Assembly (NCBI RefSeq): GCF_008180615.1
Contig: NZ_VTEH01000028.1
Location: 1 to 57,577 of the forward strand
Reading direction: 5' to 3'
DNA: 57,577 nt
From: Rossellomorea vietnamensis
GTDB lineage: Bacteria > Bacillota > Bacilli > Bacillales > Bacillaceae_B
Shown here: piece after piece, positions 8,038 to 16,197 of the stretch
Layout: each line of letters begins with the position of its first letter
Position numbering within the stretch: position 1 is the first letter of the stretch
The notes under the pieces: generated by a model
Told to the model about the DNA's origin: nothing
Seen by the model: only the letters and a program-made list of their open reading frames with translations
Databases searched by the model: none
Position numbers and translations under genes: made by a program

Positions 8038-8085
8038 GGCCTGACCCGATACACTAACGTATTAACGTACAGGGGGTCAGGCCCC
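8038..8085. repeat. REP-like GGGTCAGGCC element 2
   Basis: GGCCTGACCC, centre ATACACTAACGTATTAACGT, then AGGGGGTCAGGCCCCC. It lies directly downstream of the DUF488 remnant, so the remnant is framed by two elements. Confidence 0.85.
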
Positions 8086-8254
8086 CCTATCAAATAACTG
8101 TACGCAGGGACGGGATTCCGTCCCCTTTTAATGTGCTAGAGGGGCAACCGATCTGCCCCTCCAGCTATCAATACATTTCCTTATTTATACAAAACGTATA
8201 CTATCCTTCTTAAGGAGAATATTAAAGGGGTATCTTCAGGTAACTTAAACAAGT

Positions 8255-8280
8255 ACAGCCTCTGAAGGAGACATATTCTT
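8255..8280 (+). promoter_or_regulatory. Weak candidate late-sporulation promoter
   Basis: AC about 15 bp before CATATTCTT resembles the SigK pattern (AC, then CATAnnnTA) about 80 bp upstream of the coat operon. The match is imperfect; I list it because the B. subtilis counterpart is a mother-cell operon. Confidence 0.25.
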
Positions 8281-8362
8281 AAAAGATGCCGTCCGAAGAC
8301 CATGTATCCGATAGATCCCTAAGCAAACACTCAAAAAACTAATAAAAAGGAGGTCATTTTCA

Positions 8363-8629
8363 TTGGATAAGTATCAGTTGGCACCACACGAATCATTGGA
8401 CCTGCATGAAGCGATTAATCTTAAAACTTTATGTGTTGCAAAGTCAAAATTGATGCAGGGTCTTGTTTTTGATCAGGACCTGAGAGATTTGATGGAAAAA
8501 GATGTGCAGCAATCCATGCTGGATCTTGCTGAATTACAGCAAATCTATAAACACGCACCATTCGAAGCCCCGGTTCCCCAGAGCCGCCCGACACCAATCA
8601 TTGATGATAAGGAGGGTAACGTACATTGA
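8363..8629 (+). CDS. yraG: Spore coat protein, CotF-like (YraG-type)
   Basis: The 88-aa helical protein starts at TTG 10 nt after AAAGGAGG. The motif HESLDLHEAINLKTLCVAKSK...MQGLVFDQDLRDLMEKDVQQS is the short CotF-like helical module of the B. subtilis YraG/YraE type. It is predicted to be a mother-cell protein of the spore coat. It is the first gene of a five-gene operon whose order matches yraG-yraF-adhB-yraE-yraD, and its stop overlaps the next start by 4 bp (TTGA). Family assignment is good; precise location in the coat is unknown. Confidence 0.8.
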   Translation: MDKYQLAPHESLDLHEAINLKTLCVAKSKLMQGLVFDQDLRDLMEKDVQQSMLDLAELQQIYKHAPFEAPVPQSRPTPIIDDKEGNVH

Positions 8630-8994
8630 ACCAAGATAATTTAGATCCCATTAATGCACTGAATATGCCGGAACTCGCTGACATGACATTTGCAATGGAT
8701 TTTCTCATTCGTGCAAAAGAGGGTGTTAGAAATACGGCTGTTGCTTTAACGGAAACCACCACACCTGAATTGCGAGCAGCTCTTCGGAAACAGCTTTTTC
8801 AAGGCATCGCCATGCACCAGGAAATCACAGAGCTGATGGTCCAGAAAAAATGGTTCCATCCTCATGACCTGAGTGAACAGTATCAATTGGATCAGCTCTC
8901 TGCCAAGAATACAAACATGATTGCAAATATGAACCTGTTCCCTGTTGACTCTAACAGAAAAGGAATGTTTGACCGGACACCCGATGAACAATAA
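8626..8994 (+). CDS. yraF: Spore coat protein, CotF-like (YraF-type)
   Basis: The 122-aa protein starts at TTG (8626), coupled to the previous gene, with GGAGG 10 nt upstream. The CotF-like helical core reads MTFAMDFLIRAKEGVRNTAVALTET, then LRAALRKQLFQGIAMHQEITELMVQKKWFHP. This is the ferritin-like two-helix pattern shared by CotF, YraF and YraD. adhB follows 18 bp later. The last 20 residues (NRKGMFDRTPDEQ) are polar and probably disordered. Confidence 0.8.
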   Translation: MNQDNLDPINALNMPELADMTFAMDFLIRAKEGVRNTAVALTETTTPELRAALRKQLFQGIAMHQEITELMVQKKWFHPHDLSEQYQLDQLSAKNTNMIANMNLFPVDSNRKGMFDRTPDEQ

Positions 8995-9012
8995 CACTGG
9001 AGGTAAATCAGC

Positions 9013-10149
9013 ATGAAAGCAGTAACCTATCAAGGCATCAAGAATGTCGAAGTGAAAGAAGTTCCAGATCCAAAGATTGAAAAGCCGGATGACATGATAG
9101 TCAAAATCACAAGTACTGCCATTTGCGGCTCGGACCTCCACTTGATCCATGGAATGATCCCAAACATGCAGGAAGACTATATCATCGGACATGAACCTAT
9201 GGGAATTGTCGAAGAAGTTGGTCCAGATGTAAAGAATTTGAAAAAAGGCGACCGAGTCATCATACCATTCAATATTGCCTGCGGGGAATGTATTTATTGT
9301 AAGAATCAACTGGAAAGCCAATGCGATAATTCCAATGACAATGGCGATATGGGAGCCTATTTCGGCTATTCAGGTACTACCGGCGGTTTTGCTGGCGGGC
9401 AGGCTGAGTATCTTAGAGTCCCTTTTGCTAATTTCACCCACTTTAAAATTCCTGAATCCTGCGAGGAACCGGATGAAAAATTAAGCTGTATTGCAGATGC
9501 AATGTCCACAGGATTTTGGAGTGTTGACAATGCGGGTGTTAAAAACGGAGATACGGTTATTATTCTTGGCTGCGGCCCGGTTGGATTATTTGCTCAGAAA
9601 TTTGCCTGGATGAAGGGCGCAAAACGGGTAATAGCTGTAGATTATGTCAAATACCGTTTGGATCATGCCAAGCGCACAAACAAAGTAGAAATCGTCAATT
9701 TTGAAGACCACGAAAATGTTGGCAGCTATCTTAAGGAAATCACAAAAGGCGGCGCTGATGTTGTTATTGATGCGGTCGGAATGGACGGAAAGATGAACGA
9801 TATGGAGTTCCTTGCAAGTGGATTAAAGCTTCAAGGCGGTACCATGAGTGCTCTCGTCATCGCATCTCAGGCTGTACGGAAGGCAGGAACCATCCAAATC
9901 ACAGGTGTATACGGCGGACGATATAACGGTTTCCCGCTTGGGGACATCATGCAGCGAAATGTCAATATCCGCTCAGGACAAGCACCGATGATTCACCTTA
10001 TGCCTCATATGTATGATTTGGTTACATCCGGCAAAATTGACCTTGGTGATGTAGTGACCCACGTACTGCCACTGAGCGAAGCCAAGCGCGGATATGAAAT
10101 TTTTGATACGAAGACAGATAATTGCATTAAAGTCATACTGAAGCCATAA
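9013..10149 (+). CDS. adhB: Zinc-dependent alcohol dehydrogenase (AdhB-type)
   Basis: The 378-aa protein is of the medium-chain dehydrogenase/reductase superfamily. Visible: catalytic zinc ligands in AICGSDLHLIHG (Cys38) and GHEPMG; structural zinc cysteines in CGECIYCKNQLESQCD; Rossmann motif GCGPVGLFAQ; and the NAD-selecting Asp in VIAVDYVKYRL. It should oxidise an alcohol or reduce an aldehyde with NAD(H). It sits between CotF-like genes as in B. subtilis, so it is probably made in the mother cell and associated with spore coat assembly. The substrate is unknown; glutathione-independent formaldehyde dehydrogenases have a similar layout. Confidence 0.9.
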   Translation: MKAVTYQGIKNVEVKEVPDPKIEKPDDMIVKITSTAICGSDLHLIHGMIPNMQEDYIIGHEPMGIVEEVGPDVKNLKKGDRVIIPFNIACGECIYCKNQLESQCDNSNDNGDMGAYFGYSGTTGGFAGGQAEYLRVPFANFTHFKIPESCEEPDEKLSCIADAMSTGFWSVDNAGVKNGDTVIILGCGPVGLFAQKFAWMKGAKRVIAVDYVKYRLDHAKRTNKVEIVNFEDHENVGSYLKEITKGGADVVIDAVGMDGKMNDMEFLASGLKLQGGTMSALVIASQAVRKAGTIQITGVYGGRYNGFPLGDIMQRNVNIRSGQAPMIHLMPHMYDLVTSGKIDLGDVVTHVLPLSEAKRGYEIFDTKTDNCIKVILKP

Positions 10150-10159
10150 AAAAAGCTGT

Positions 10160-10186
10160 CTGCGGGAGTTTAGACTGAACTTCCGC
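10160..10186 (+). other. Intra-operon hairpin between adhB and yraE
   Basis: TGCGGGAGTT and AACTTCCGCA form a 10-bp stem (one G-U) with a 7-nt loop and no T-run. It may stabilise the upstream mRNA end or set stoichiometry between adhB and the small coat genes. Confidence 0.5.
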
Positions 10187-10208
10187 AAAATCAAAGGAGG
10201 TTGATGAA

Positions 10209-10406
10209 ATGGATTATGTATTGCATGAAGTCCTGGAAGTCCAGGAAATGGCTGCTTTTAAGACAAATTGTTTGACCAAGTCCAAAACCATGAGAGCCCT
10301 TGTTGCCGATGAGAAACTCAAGAGAATCATGGAGCAGGATGTGCAAACATCTACCCGGCAGCTGGAGGAATTCTCCGCTATTCTTTCCAAAGCAAAACAA
10401 TCATGA
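10209..10406 (+). CDS. yraE: Spore coat protein, CotF-like (YraE-type)
   Basis: The 65-aa helical protein (DYVLHEVLEVQEMAAFKTNCLTK, then MRALVADEKLKRIMEQDVQTS) is homologous to the first gene of the operon. AAAGGAGG lies 8 nt before the ATG. It keeps the same module as the 88-aa paralogue but lacks the proline-rich tail. Confidence 0.8.
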   Translation: MDYVLHEVLEVQEMAAFKTNCLTKSKTMRALVADEKLKRIMEQDVQTSTRQLEEFSAILSKAKQS

Positions 10407-10420
10407 GGAGTTGAATAAAA

Positions 10421-10720
10421 ATGAACTTTATAGCTGAAAATTTAACAGGCATGAAGGCACTGACAGACCAGGTAGTTGCAACAGACCTTTTGATTGCAGC
10501 CAAAAGCGGCGTCCGAAATTATGCGATGGCCATCACGGAAACGGGTTCACCTGAAATAAAAGAAGTAATGACAAAGCATTTGGAAGAAGCCCTTGACCTG
10601 CACGAGAAAATCTCGAGTTATATGGTGGAACGGGGCTGGTATCATGCCTATGATACGAACGAACAGCTTGATCTCAACCTGCAGAATATCGACACTGCAT
10701 TAAAACTGCCCACATTATAA
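10421..10720 (+). CDS. yraD: Spore coat protein, CotF-like (YraD-type)
   Basis: The 99-aa protein carries the CotF-like pattern VVATDLLIAAKSGVRNYAMAITETGSPEIK, then LEEALDLHEKISSYMVERGWYHAYD, closely parallel to YraF. GAGGAG stands 10 nt before the ATG, 14 bp after the previous stop. It is the last gene of the operon and is followed by a terminator. The paired short/long module arrangement on both sides of adhB suggests an ancient duplication of a two-gene unit. Confidence 0.85.
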   Translation: MNFIAENLTGMKALTDQVVATDLLIAAKSGVRNYAMAITETGSPEIKEVMTKHLEEALDLHEKISSYMVERGWYHAYDTNEQLDLNLQNIDTALKLPTL

Positions 10721-10768
10721 AAAACCAAGGAGCAGATTTGATAGACCATCAACTGTTCCTTGGTTTTA
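10721..10768 (+). terminator. Terminator of the yraGF-adhB-yraED operon
   Basis: AACCAAGGA and TCCTTGGTT arms with a TTTT tail. Confidence 0.85.
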
Positions 10769-10990
10769 GTTAATCTGCATTACACAAAACTAGCTTGTCA
10801 TAAAAGTGAAACTATTGGCTGTTTGAAGTGAAATCGGGCTGGTTCCCAGTGGTTGTCCTTTACTACTCCATAATGAATCAGCTTGTTGATGGAGTACACT
10901 AGATATTTAAAATTAAAATACAATTTGTTGTCGGCTGAATATATAAATAAAAATTTATACACTTGTTGACTATAAATCTTAACGAAAACA

Positions 10991-11038
10991 AGTGACCTCC
11001 CTCACTTTTTAAAGTGAAGAAGGTCACTTCCTTTTTTT
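10991..11038. terminator. Orphan Rho-independent terminator
   Basis: AGTGACCT/AGGTCACT outer stem plus TCACTTT/AAAGTGA inner stem and a long T-run. No gene is visible in the 220 bp before it on the + strand, where 10770-10990 is AT-rich and apparently gene-free. Confidence 0.8.
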
Positions 11039-11040
11039 AT

Positions 11041-11232
11041 TGGCTGTTTTCGCATATATTGTTGCTTTCGGAAAAATTCCAAGAGCCGGATTTTCCCCGG
11101 ATACTAAGCGTTTTATCTCTTATCGGGGGAGAGTAGCTCTTTTCTTTTCAGTGTTCCCAGATTTTCCCCTCTTAATATGGTTACTTTTTCGGAATTAGTA
11201 TCAAATAGCAACAAAGTTTACGAAAAGAGCCG
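11041..11232. mobile_element. MITE-like element, 192 bp
   Basis: It has 26-bp imperfect terminal inverted repeats: TGGCTGTTTTCG...TTGTTGCT at the left and, on the other strand, CGGCTCTTTTCG...TTGTTGCT at the right (20 of 26 identical). The flanks carry a possible 6-bp target duplication TTTTAT (11035-11040 and 11233-11238). The interior has no coding potential. Confidence 0.6.
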
Positions 11233-11310
11233 TTTTATTTGAATGCTTTTGTTGAAAGGGGAGTACGAATGGGAGTTGTAAAAGAGCAAGGAGCGGACTC
11301 CCGGTAAAAG

Positions 11311-11341
11311 AACGGATTAACGTATCAGGGGTCAGGCCCCG
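11311..11341. repeat. REP-like GGGTCAGGCC element 3 (half)
   Basis: Only the right part is present: ATTAACGTATC then AGGGGTCAGGCCCC. It lies just beyond the 3' end of the minus-strand propeller gene. Confidence 0.7.
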
Positions 11342-11348
11342 TTTATTA

Positions 11349-12446
11349 CTACGAAAAGGTAGGAGCAGGGGATTCATCAATTTTCATACGAAGTAAACTA
11401 TATGGTTTCTGTCGCAAGTCTTTTCCATAATGAAACCTTGCCTGCCGATGTAATTGGTTCACAATGACATATAAGTATTGATCCGGCCCAATTGAAAAGG
11501 TATCCGGCCATAAAATTCTCGGATCATGAGCGATGGTTTCCATTGTGCCATTGGGCAATATTTTTCGAATACTGTTGTTTTCATAGTCTCCGGCATAAAT
11601 GGTACCCTTTGCACCAGTGATCATTCCATCAGACGCACCTTTTTCTCCCCAGTACTCCACCCGATAAGGTAAATAGGTGTCCGGTATGGTTCGGTCTCTT
11701 AGAGCTTCTGTTGAGATAGAAAACAAGTGCCGGCTGGAAAGTGGACAATAAAATAAAACTTTACCATCGGGAGAAATCGCTATGCCATCAGATGCCAATC
11801 TAAATGGAGATGTTGAACCATCTTTGTTTCGGTTCATCAAAATTTCTCCTTCTACTTTCGGTAAAAAATAAGGGTCGGGTGAGGTTGAATTTGCTCCATT
11901 TAACCGTCTGAACGCATTGCCACTTTCTAAATCGACAACGATAATAGCTCCTGGTCCCTTGGAAGATGAATCCGTTATATAAGCATAACCTGCTTTTCCA
12001 ACTCGAAAATCAAATCGGACATCATTCAGATAAGTTGTTGGCAGGACGACATCTTCTCTAAAGGTATATACTCTTCTTATAGTATTGGTCTTTAAATCCA
12101 CAGCGACTAACTTTGCCCCTCCTATAATTGGTTCGGAAAAATTCGGCGCCGCTGTATCTAACACCCAAAGTGTTCCCCTTCCATCCGCAACTACACTTTG
12201 GACACTGATGAAAGACATTGTGATATTACCTTGGCTACTCACATTGGCTTCTAAACTAGGATAAGGCTGCAAAGTATCCTCAACAATTTCCGCCACTGTG
12301 AACTTAACGTCGTCTCCCCATTTCGGAAAGCAAATGAAAATACGACCGGTTTCTGATACACTGACGCCTGTCGGCATAGCCCCGTAAAATTCATGGACCA
12401 GCTCTAACTTACCGAAATATTTTTCCATAGGTAACATAGGTTTCAT
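11349..12446 (-). CDS. Major royal jelly/Yellow-family beta-propeller protein
   Basis: The 365-aa protein resembles the MRJP/Yellow family of six-bladed propellers: PTGVSVSETGRIFICFPKWGD, VVADGRGTLWVLDTAAP, YLNDVRFDFRVGKAGYAYITDS, GAIIVVDLESGNAFRRLNG, FRLASDGIAISPDGKVLFYCPL and MITGAKGTIYAGDYENNSIRK. GAGGAGG precedes the ATG at 12446, so the seven residues before it in the open frame are probably not translated. There is no signal peptide, so it is cytosolic. Bacterial members have no established reaction; lactonase-like activity is possible. Confidence 0.85.
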   Translation of the reverse strand: MKPMLPMEKYFGKLELVHEFYGAMPTGVSVSETGRIFICFPKWGDDVKFTVAEIVEDTLQPYPSLEANVSSQGNITMSFISVQSVVADGRGTLWVLDTAAPNFSEPIIGGAKLVAVDLKTNTIRRVYTFREDVVLPTTYLNDVRFDFRVGKAGYAYITDSSSKGPGAIIVVDLESGNAFRRLNGANSTSPDPYFLPKVEGEILMNRNKDGSTSPFRLASDGIAISPDGKVLFYCPLSSRHLFSISTEALRDRTIPDTYLPYRVEYWGEKGASDGMITGAKGTIYAGDYENNSIRKILPNGTMETIAHDPRILWPDTFSIGPDQYLYVIVNQLHRQARFHYGKDLRQKPYSLLRMKIDESPAPTFS

Positions 12447-12598
12447 GATATCCTCCTCAAAAATCACGCACGGGATATCAACTATATATGATTTATATTT
12501 ATTTTAGTGCATTGTTCTTAATTGACTAAAAATATACCTAAATTACTTAATGGAAGTGCACATAATATAAATACTCTCCTGTCGGTAAGGAAAACAAA

Positions 12599-12636
12599 AA
12601 AGAATTACCATTTTCACTTGAATGGTAATTCTTTCA
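12599..12636 (-). terminator. Terminator of the SDR gene
   Basis: AGAATTACCATT / AATGGTAATTCT stem followed on the minus strand by TTTTTTGTTTT. Confidence 0.85.
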
Positions 12637-12682
12637 ATTTGTCGACAAAGATGCCTTTTGTTTAGGTTTTACTTAAGATTAG

Positions 12683-13483
12683 TTATAAACTCGCAACCGA
12701 ACCGCCATCTACCCGAAGGTTTACACCATTAATAAAGGAAGCCTGCTCAGAAGCAAGATAAACAACAGCAGAAGCTGTTTCATCAACTGTTCCAGGCCGT
12801 TTTACTTCGACATGTGGACGGTTTTCCTTTAAAAATTGTTGAGTAGCTTCTTCATAGGTTATATTCAGCTGCTTAGCATTATCTTTTAATAGATTTTCAA
12901 GCATCGGTGTCATGATAAATGCTGGTGACACAGTATTCACCAGAATTCCCTGTGCGGCATACGCCTTTGATAAGCTCTTTGAAAAATTGATGATTGCTGC
13001 CTTTGAAGCATTATAATGAGGCATAAACGCATCAGGCTGAAGCCCTGATTCCGATGAAATATTTATGATGCGTCCAAATCCGTTTTTTTTCATAAAAGGG
13101 ATAACTGCTTTGGTTACGCGGACAGTCCCAAATACATTTACATCAAATATATGCTGCCATGCCTCTATATCCAATGTTTCAAAATCATCAAATCCACTGG
13201 CTACTCCTGCATTATTTACTAGTATATCGATTGATTTGAAGCGGTCCGTTGCAGAGGAGACCAGATATTCCACATCAGATTGTTTTGTTAAATCAGCCTG
13301 AACAGCAAGCACATTGCCTCCCAGCTTTTCAATTTCCGCTGCTGCTTCTTTTAATGCTTCTTCACCACGGCCGCAAATTACAACATTGGTGCCTTCCTTG
13401 GCGAACGCGATGGCAATTGCTTTTCCAATACCTTTACTGCCGCCTGTCACGAGTGCCGTTTTATCTTTTAATCCAAGGTTCAC
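12683..13483 (-). CDS. Short-chain dehydrogenase/reductase
   Basis: The 266-aa classical SDR has cofactor motif TGGSKGIG, NNAG, catalytic Ser in NISSESG and YNASK, and ends VDGGSVASL. Length and C-terminal region (DETASAVVYLASEQASFINGVNLRVDGG) are typical of Bacillus SDRs of glucose-dehydrogenase/FabG type. The start is GTG with AAAGGA 11 nt upstream. It is a single gene with its own terminator; the substrate cannot be read from the sequence. Confidence 0.9.
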   Translation of the reverse strand: MNLGLKDKTALVTGGSKGIGKAIAIAFAKEGTNVVICGRGEEALKEAAAEIEKLGGNVLAVQADLTKQSDVEYLVSSATDRFKSIDILVNNAGVASGFDDFETLDIEAWQHIFDVNVFGTVRVTKAVIPFMKKNGFGRIINISSESGLQPDAFMPHYNASKAAIINFSKSLSKAYAAQGILVNTVSPAFIMTPMLENLLKDNAKQLNITYEEATQQFLKENRPHVEVKRPGTVDETASAVVYLASEQASFINGVNLRVDGGSVASL

Positions 13484-13596
13484 TTTAGATACAATCCTTT
13501 CTATGGGTGTCTATTGTTGGTTATATAGTAACAATAACTTCCAGTCATAAACAAATGAACGATTTCATATTTTCTGCTCTAATACTCAATAAAGGA

Positions 13597-13624
13597 GGGA
13601 AACCACTAAGATGGTTTCCCTTTA
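13597..13624 (-). terminator. Terminator of the OYE-family gene
   Basis: GGGAAACC / GGTTTCCC stem with an 8-nt loop, 108 bp downstream of the minus-strand gene end; on that strand CTCCTTTATTG follows. Confidence 0.6.
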
Positions 13625-13731
13625 AAAAGTTCCGTCATTTTTCTTATACTTGCTGGACAATTATCAACATGATTCCCATTTTTTTCTGAACAATTCAAGG
13701 AAGCAGAGGTGGACTGAGATAAGGGAACTCC

Positions 13732-14853
13732 TTATACAATAGGAAGCCAGCCAGGGATGCCAGTATAGTACTCCCACATTTTATCAGAAATAGCCAGTTC
13801 TTTTTGATCTGTTTTAGATAATGTTGTACGGATTTTGTCTTCTTCACCGGCCTCTACTTTTTGTACCCACTGAGGTTCCATTATCAATTCCCTTCCTAAA
13901 GCGATTAAAGGTACACCTGTTTCAAATGCTTTCATCACTTCATCGGGTGTCCGCAGCATCCCGACACCCATCACAGGGACACGATCGCCGACACGTTCGT
14001 GGATCATAACAATTCGGGATGACTGATCGTTATCATCACGGATTGATCCGTTCCAATAGCCGCCGACAGAAATATGGAGATAATCCAGGTCCTGGTCCGC
14101 TAACTTATCCACTAATTGCAGCGTGTCTTCCATGGTGATACCAGGATTCTCTCTTTCTTCAGGCGATAAGCGATAGCCGATGATAAAAGGTTTTGTTGCA
14201 TGGTCTGAAACTGCTTTTTTAACAACGTCAACTACAGCAAGCGGGAAGGACATACGTTTTTCCAGAGTTCCACCCCACTTGTCCGTTCTGCGATTTGAGT
14301 GTGGAGAAAAGAATTGCTGAATCAAATACGTATTGGCACCATGGATTTCAACTCCATCATACCCAGCTTCGATTGCTCTTCTAGTTGCTTCACCAAATGC
14401 TTTAATGATTTCATCGATTTCGTCAGCTGTCATTTCCCGAGGTATCACGGCATCTTCCCGTTCCGCTGCTATTGCACTCGGAGCAATTGGTTGACGATCG
14501 AGCAATTCTTCTGGCGGGCACATTCTGCCACCATGAAAAATTTGTAAAATCGCCTTCGATCCTCTTTCCTGTATAGCTGTCGCCACACGTCCTAAACTAG
14601 GGATTAGGGAATCGGAATCTGCACCAAATTCACCCGGGAATCCTTTTCCATTCCTGGTGACGTATGTGCATGCGGTGATTACTGCTCCCACACCACCGGC
14701 ACGTTCTTGATAATACGCAACTTCTTCGTCTGATACTTCACCATTTTCATGTGCCGCCGTATTGGTCATGGGTGCCATTGTAATACGGTTCTTTATTTCC
14801 ACTCCAGATCGGAAGGTAAATGGTTTGAAAGCAGCTTCATATTTTGAATTCAT
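13732..14853 (-). CDS. NADH:flavin oxidoreductase, old yellow enzyme family
   Basis: The 373-aa FMN-dependent TIM-barrel protein shows KNRITMAPMTN at the N-terminus, QIFHGGR, the long GYDGVEIHGANTYLIQQFFSP with the substrate-binding His-Asn pair, SNRRTDKWGG, and the phosphate-binding end VGMLRTPDEVMKA with LIALGRELIMEP. It should reduce activated alkenes or related electrophiles with NAD(P)H. AAAGGAG precedes the ATG. It belongs with the SDR and monooxygenase genes to a detoxification-type neighbourhood but has its own transcription unit. Confidence 0.9.
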   Translation of the reverse strand: MNSKYEAAFKPFTFRSGVEIKNRITMAPMTNTAAHENGEVSDEEVAYYQERAGGVGAVITACTYVTRNGKGFPGEFGADSDSLIPSLGRVATAIQERGSKAILQIFHGGRMCPPEELLDRQPIAPSAIAAEREDAVIPREMTADEIDEIIKAFGEATRRAIEAGYDGVEIHGANTYLIQQFFSPHSNRRTDKWGGTLEKRMSFPLAVVDVVKKAVSDHATKPFIIGYRLSPEERENPGITMEDTLQLVDKLADQDLDYLHISVGGYWNGSIRDDNDQSSRIVMIHERVGDRVPVMGVGMLRTPDEVMKAFETGVPLIALGRELIMEPQWVQKVEAGEEDKIRTTLSKTDQKELAISDKMWEYYTGIPGWLPIV

Positions 14854-15010
14854 CTTTTTTTTCTCCTTTTGTTTGCATCTAATTTGTTAAAGGGTATTGC
14901 TATTTAGCAAATGGATAACATAGACTGCAAAAATTTCTTTGACGGGCACTTTTTTATAGATACAAAAAATATATAGAGATACATTGCCATAAGAATCGGC
15001 TGGTTTTTAC

Positions 15011-16066
15011 CTATTTTAGCTGAGTGATTTCTGCCAATATTTCAAAGGAACGGAGGCGGGCCTTATGATCGTAAACCTGGGCGATTGCCATGATTTCATC
15101 GGCTTGACTTTCATCCTGAAACTTTTCCAGCTTTTCTTTTACAGTTTGAGGACTGCCGACAATCGAAGTTCCTAATTGATTCTCAAGAGCAGCTATTTCA
15201 TAGTCGCTCGCTATATCATTAATATTATCCACTGGCGGCTGCAATGGGACTTCCTTCCCGCGCATCAAATTCAAGAACTGCTGCTGCAATGTTGTAGCGA
15301 GCCGCTCGGCTTCTTGATCTGTGTCGGCCGCAATGATGTTCAGCCCTACCATTGCATGCGGCTTTTCCAGTACTTTGGAAGGCTTAAACGAACTGCGATA
15401 CAGCTGGATAGCCGGAAGTGTGTTATTAGGCGAGAAATGGCTCGCAAATGCAAACGGCAGTCCAAGCTCTCCTGCCAGCTGGGCACTGTAGCCGCTTGAA
15501 CCTAACAGCCAAATAGGTATGTTTAATCCCTCACCCGGAATTGCTTTAACATGGCTATATCCCTGTGCCAGGGAAGGGTCAAAGTAATTCCGGAGCTCAG
15601 CCAGCTGCTCAGGGAAATCTTCTCCTGAACTTCTCAAGTCCCGTCTTAATGCACGTGCGGTTAGCTGATCAGTGCCTGGTGCACGGCCCAAGCCGAGATC
15701 AATACGTCCTGGATATAATGATTCCAGAGTCCCAAATTGCTCAGCAATAACAAGAGGTGCATGATTCGGCAGCATAATGCCGCCTGAACCTACCCGGATT
15801 TTTGAAGTGCCTGCTGCAACATGGGAAATGACTACCGATGTTGCAGAGCTGGCGATAAATGGCATATTATGATGCTCAGCGAGCCAATATCGGTTATACC
15901 CCAGTTTTTCAGCGAGCCGGGCCAGCTCCAAAGTATTGCCAAAAGAATCAGCCGGCGTACTTCCCTCTGCAATTGGAGAGAGGTCAAGGACAGAGAATGG
16001 AATATCCGTAATTTGTTTTGTGTCATTTTCAGGCATATGCTCATCTTCTTTCTTTAAAAATTTCAT
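15011..16066 (-). CDS. Luciferase-like (LLM class) flavin-dependent oxidoreductase
   Basis: The 351-aa protein belongs to the bacterial luciferase superfamily, in the MsnO8/YvbT-like subgroup: SVLDLSPIAEGSTPADSFGNTLELARLAEKLGYNRYWLAEHHNMP, VGSGGIMLPNHAPLVIAEQFGTLESLYPGRIDLGLGRAPGTD. The ATG at 16066 has AGGAG only 4 nt away; the ATG at 16036 (MPENDT) has a weaker site but fits the family's usual N-terminus, so the start is ambiguous. Substrate unknown. It lies 131 bp downstream of the second LLM gene and may be read from the same ArsR-led transcript. Confidence 0.85.
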   Translation of the reverse strand: MKFLKKEDEHMPENDTKQITDIPFSVLDLSPIAEGSTPADSFGNTLELARLAEKLGYNRYWLAEHHNMPFIASSATSVVISHVAAGTSKIRVGSGGIMLPNHAPLVIAEQFGTLESLYPGRIDLGLGRAPGTDQLTARALRRDLRSSGEDFPEQLAELRNYFDPSLAQGYSHVKAIPGEGLNIPIWLLGSSGYSAQLAGELGLPFAFASHFSPNNTLPAIQLYRSSFKPSKVLEKPHAMVGLNIIAADTDQEAERLATTLQQQFLNLMRGKEVPLQPPVDNINDIASDYEIAALENQLGTSIVGSPQTVKEKLEKFQDESQADEIMAIAQVYDHKARLRSFEILAEITQLK

Positions 16067-16197
16067 TTAACTCCTATAAACGAATTTACAGGTTGTTTTC
16101 TTTGTCTTCTTTTACTGCTTTAATCTAAATCACAATAATGTAACTGGTTTAATATCTGCAGAAAATACATCCTTTATTAGACTAGACTTTTTGTACC

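Noticed and set aside
8746..9321. 191-aa minus-strand ORF opposite yraF and adhB
   Set aside because: Antisense to two well-supported genes, Cys/His/Phe-rich shadow composition, no ribosome binding site.
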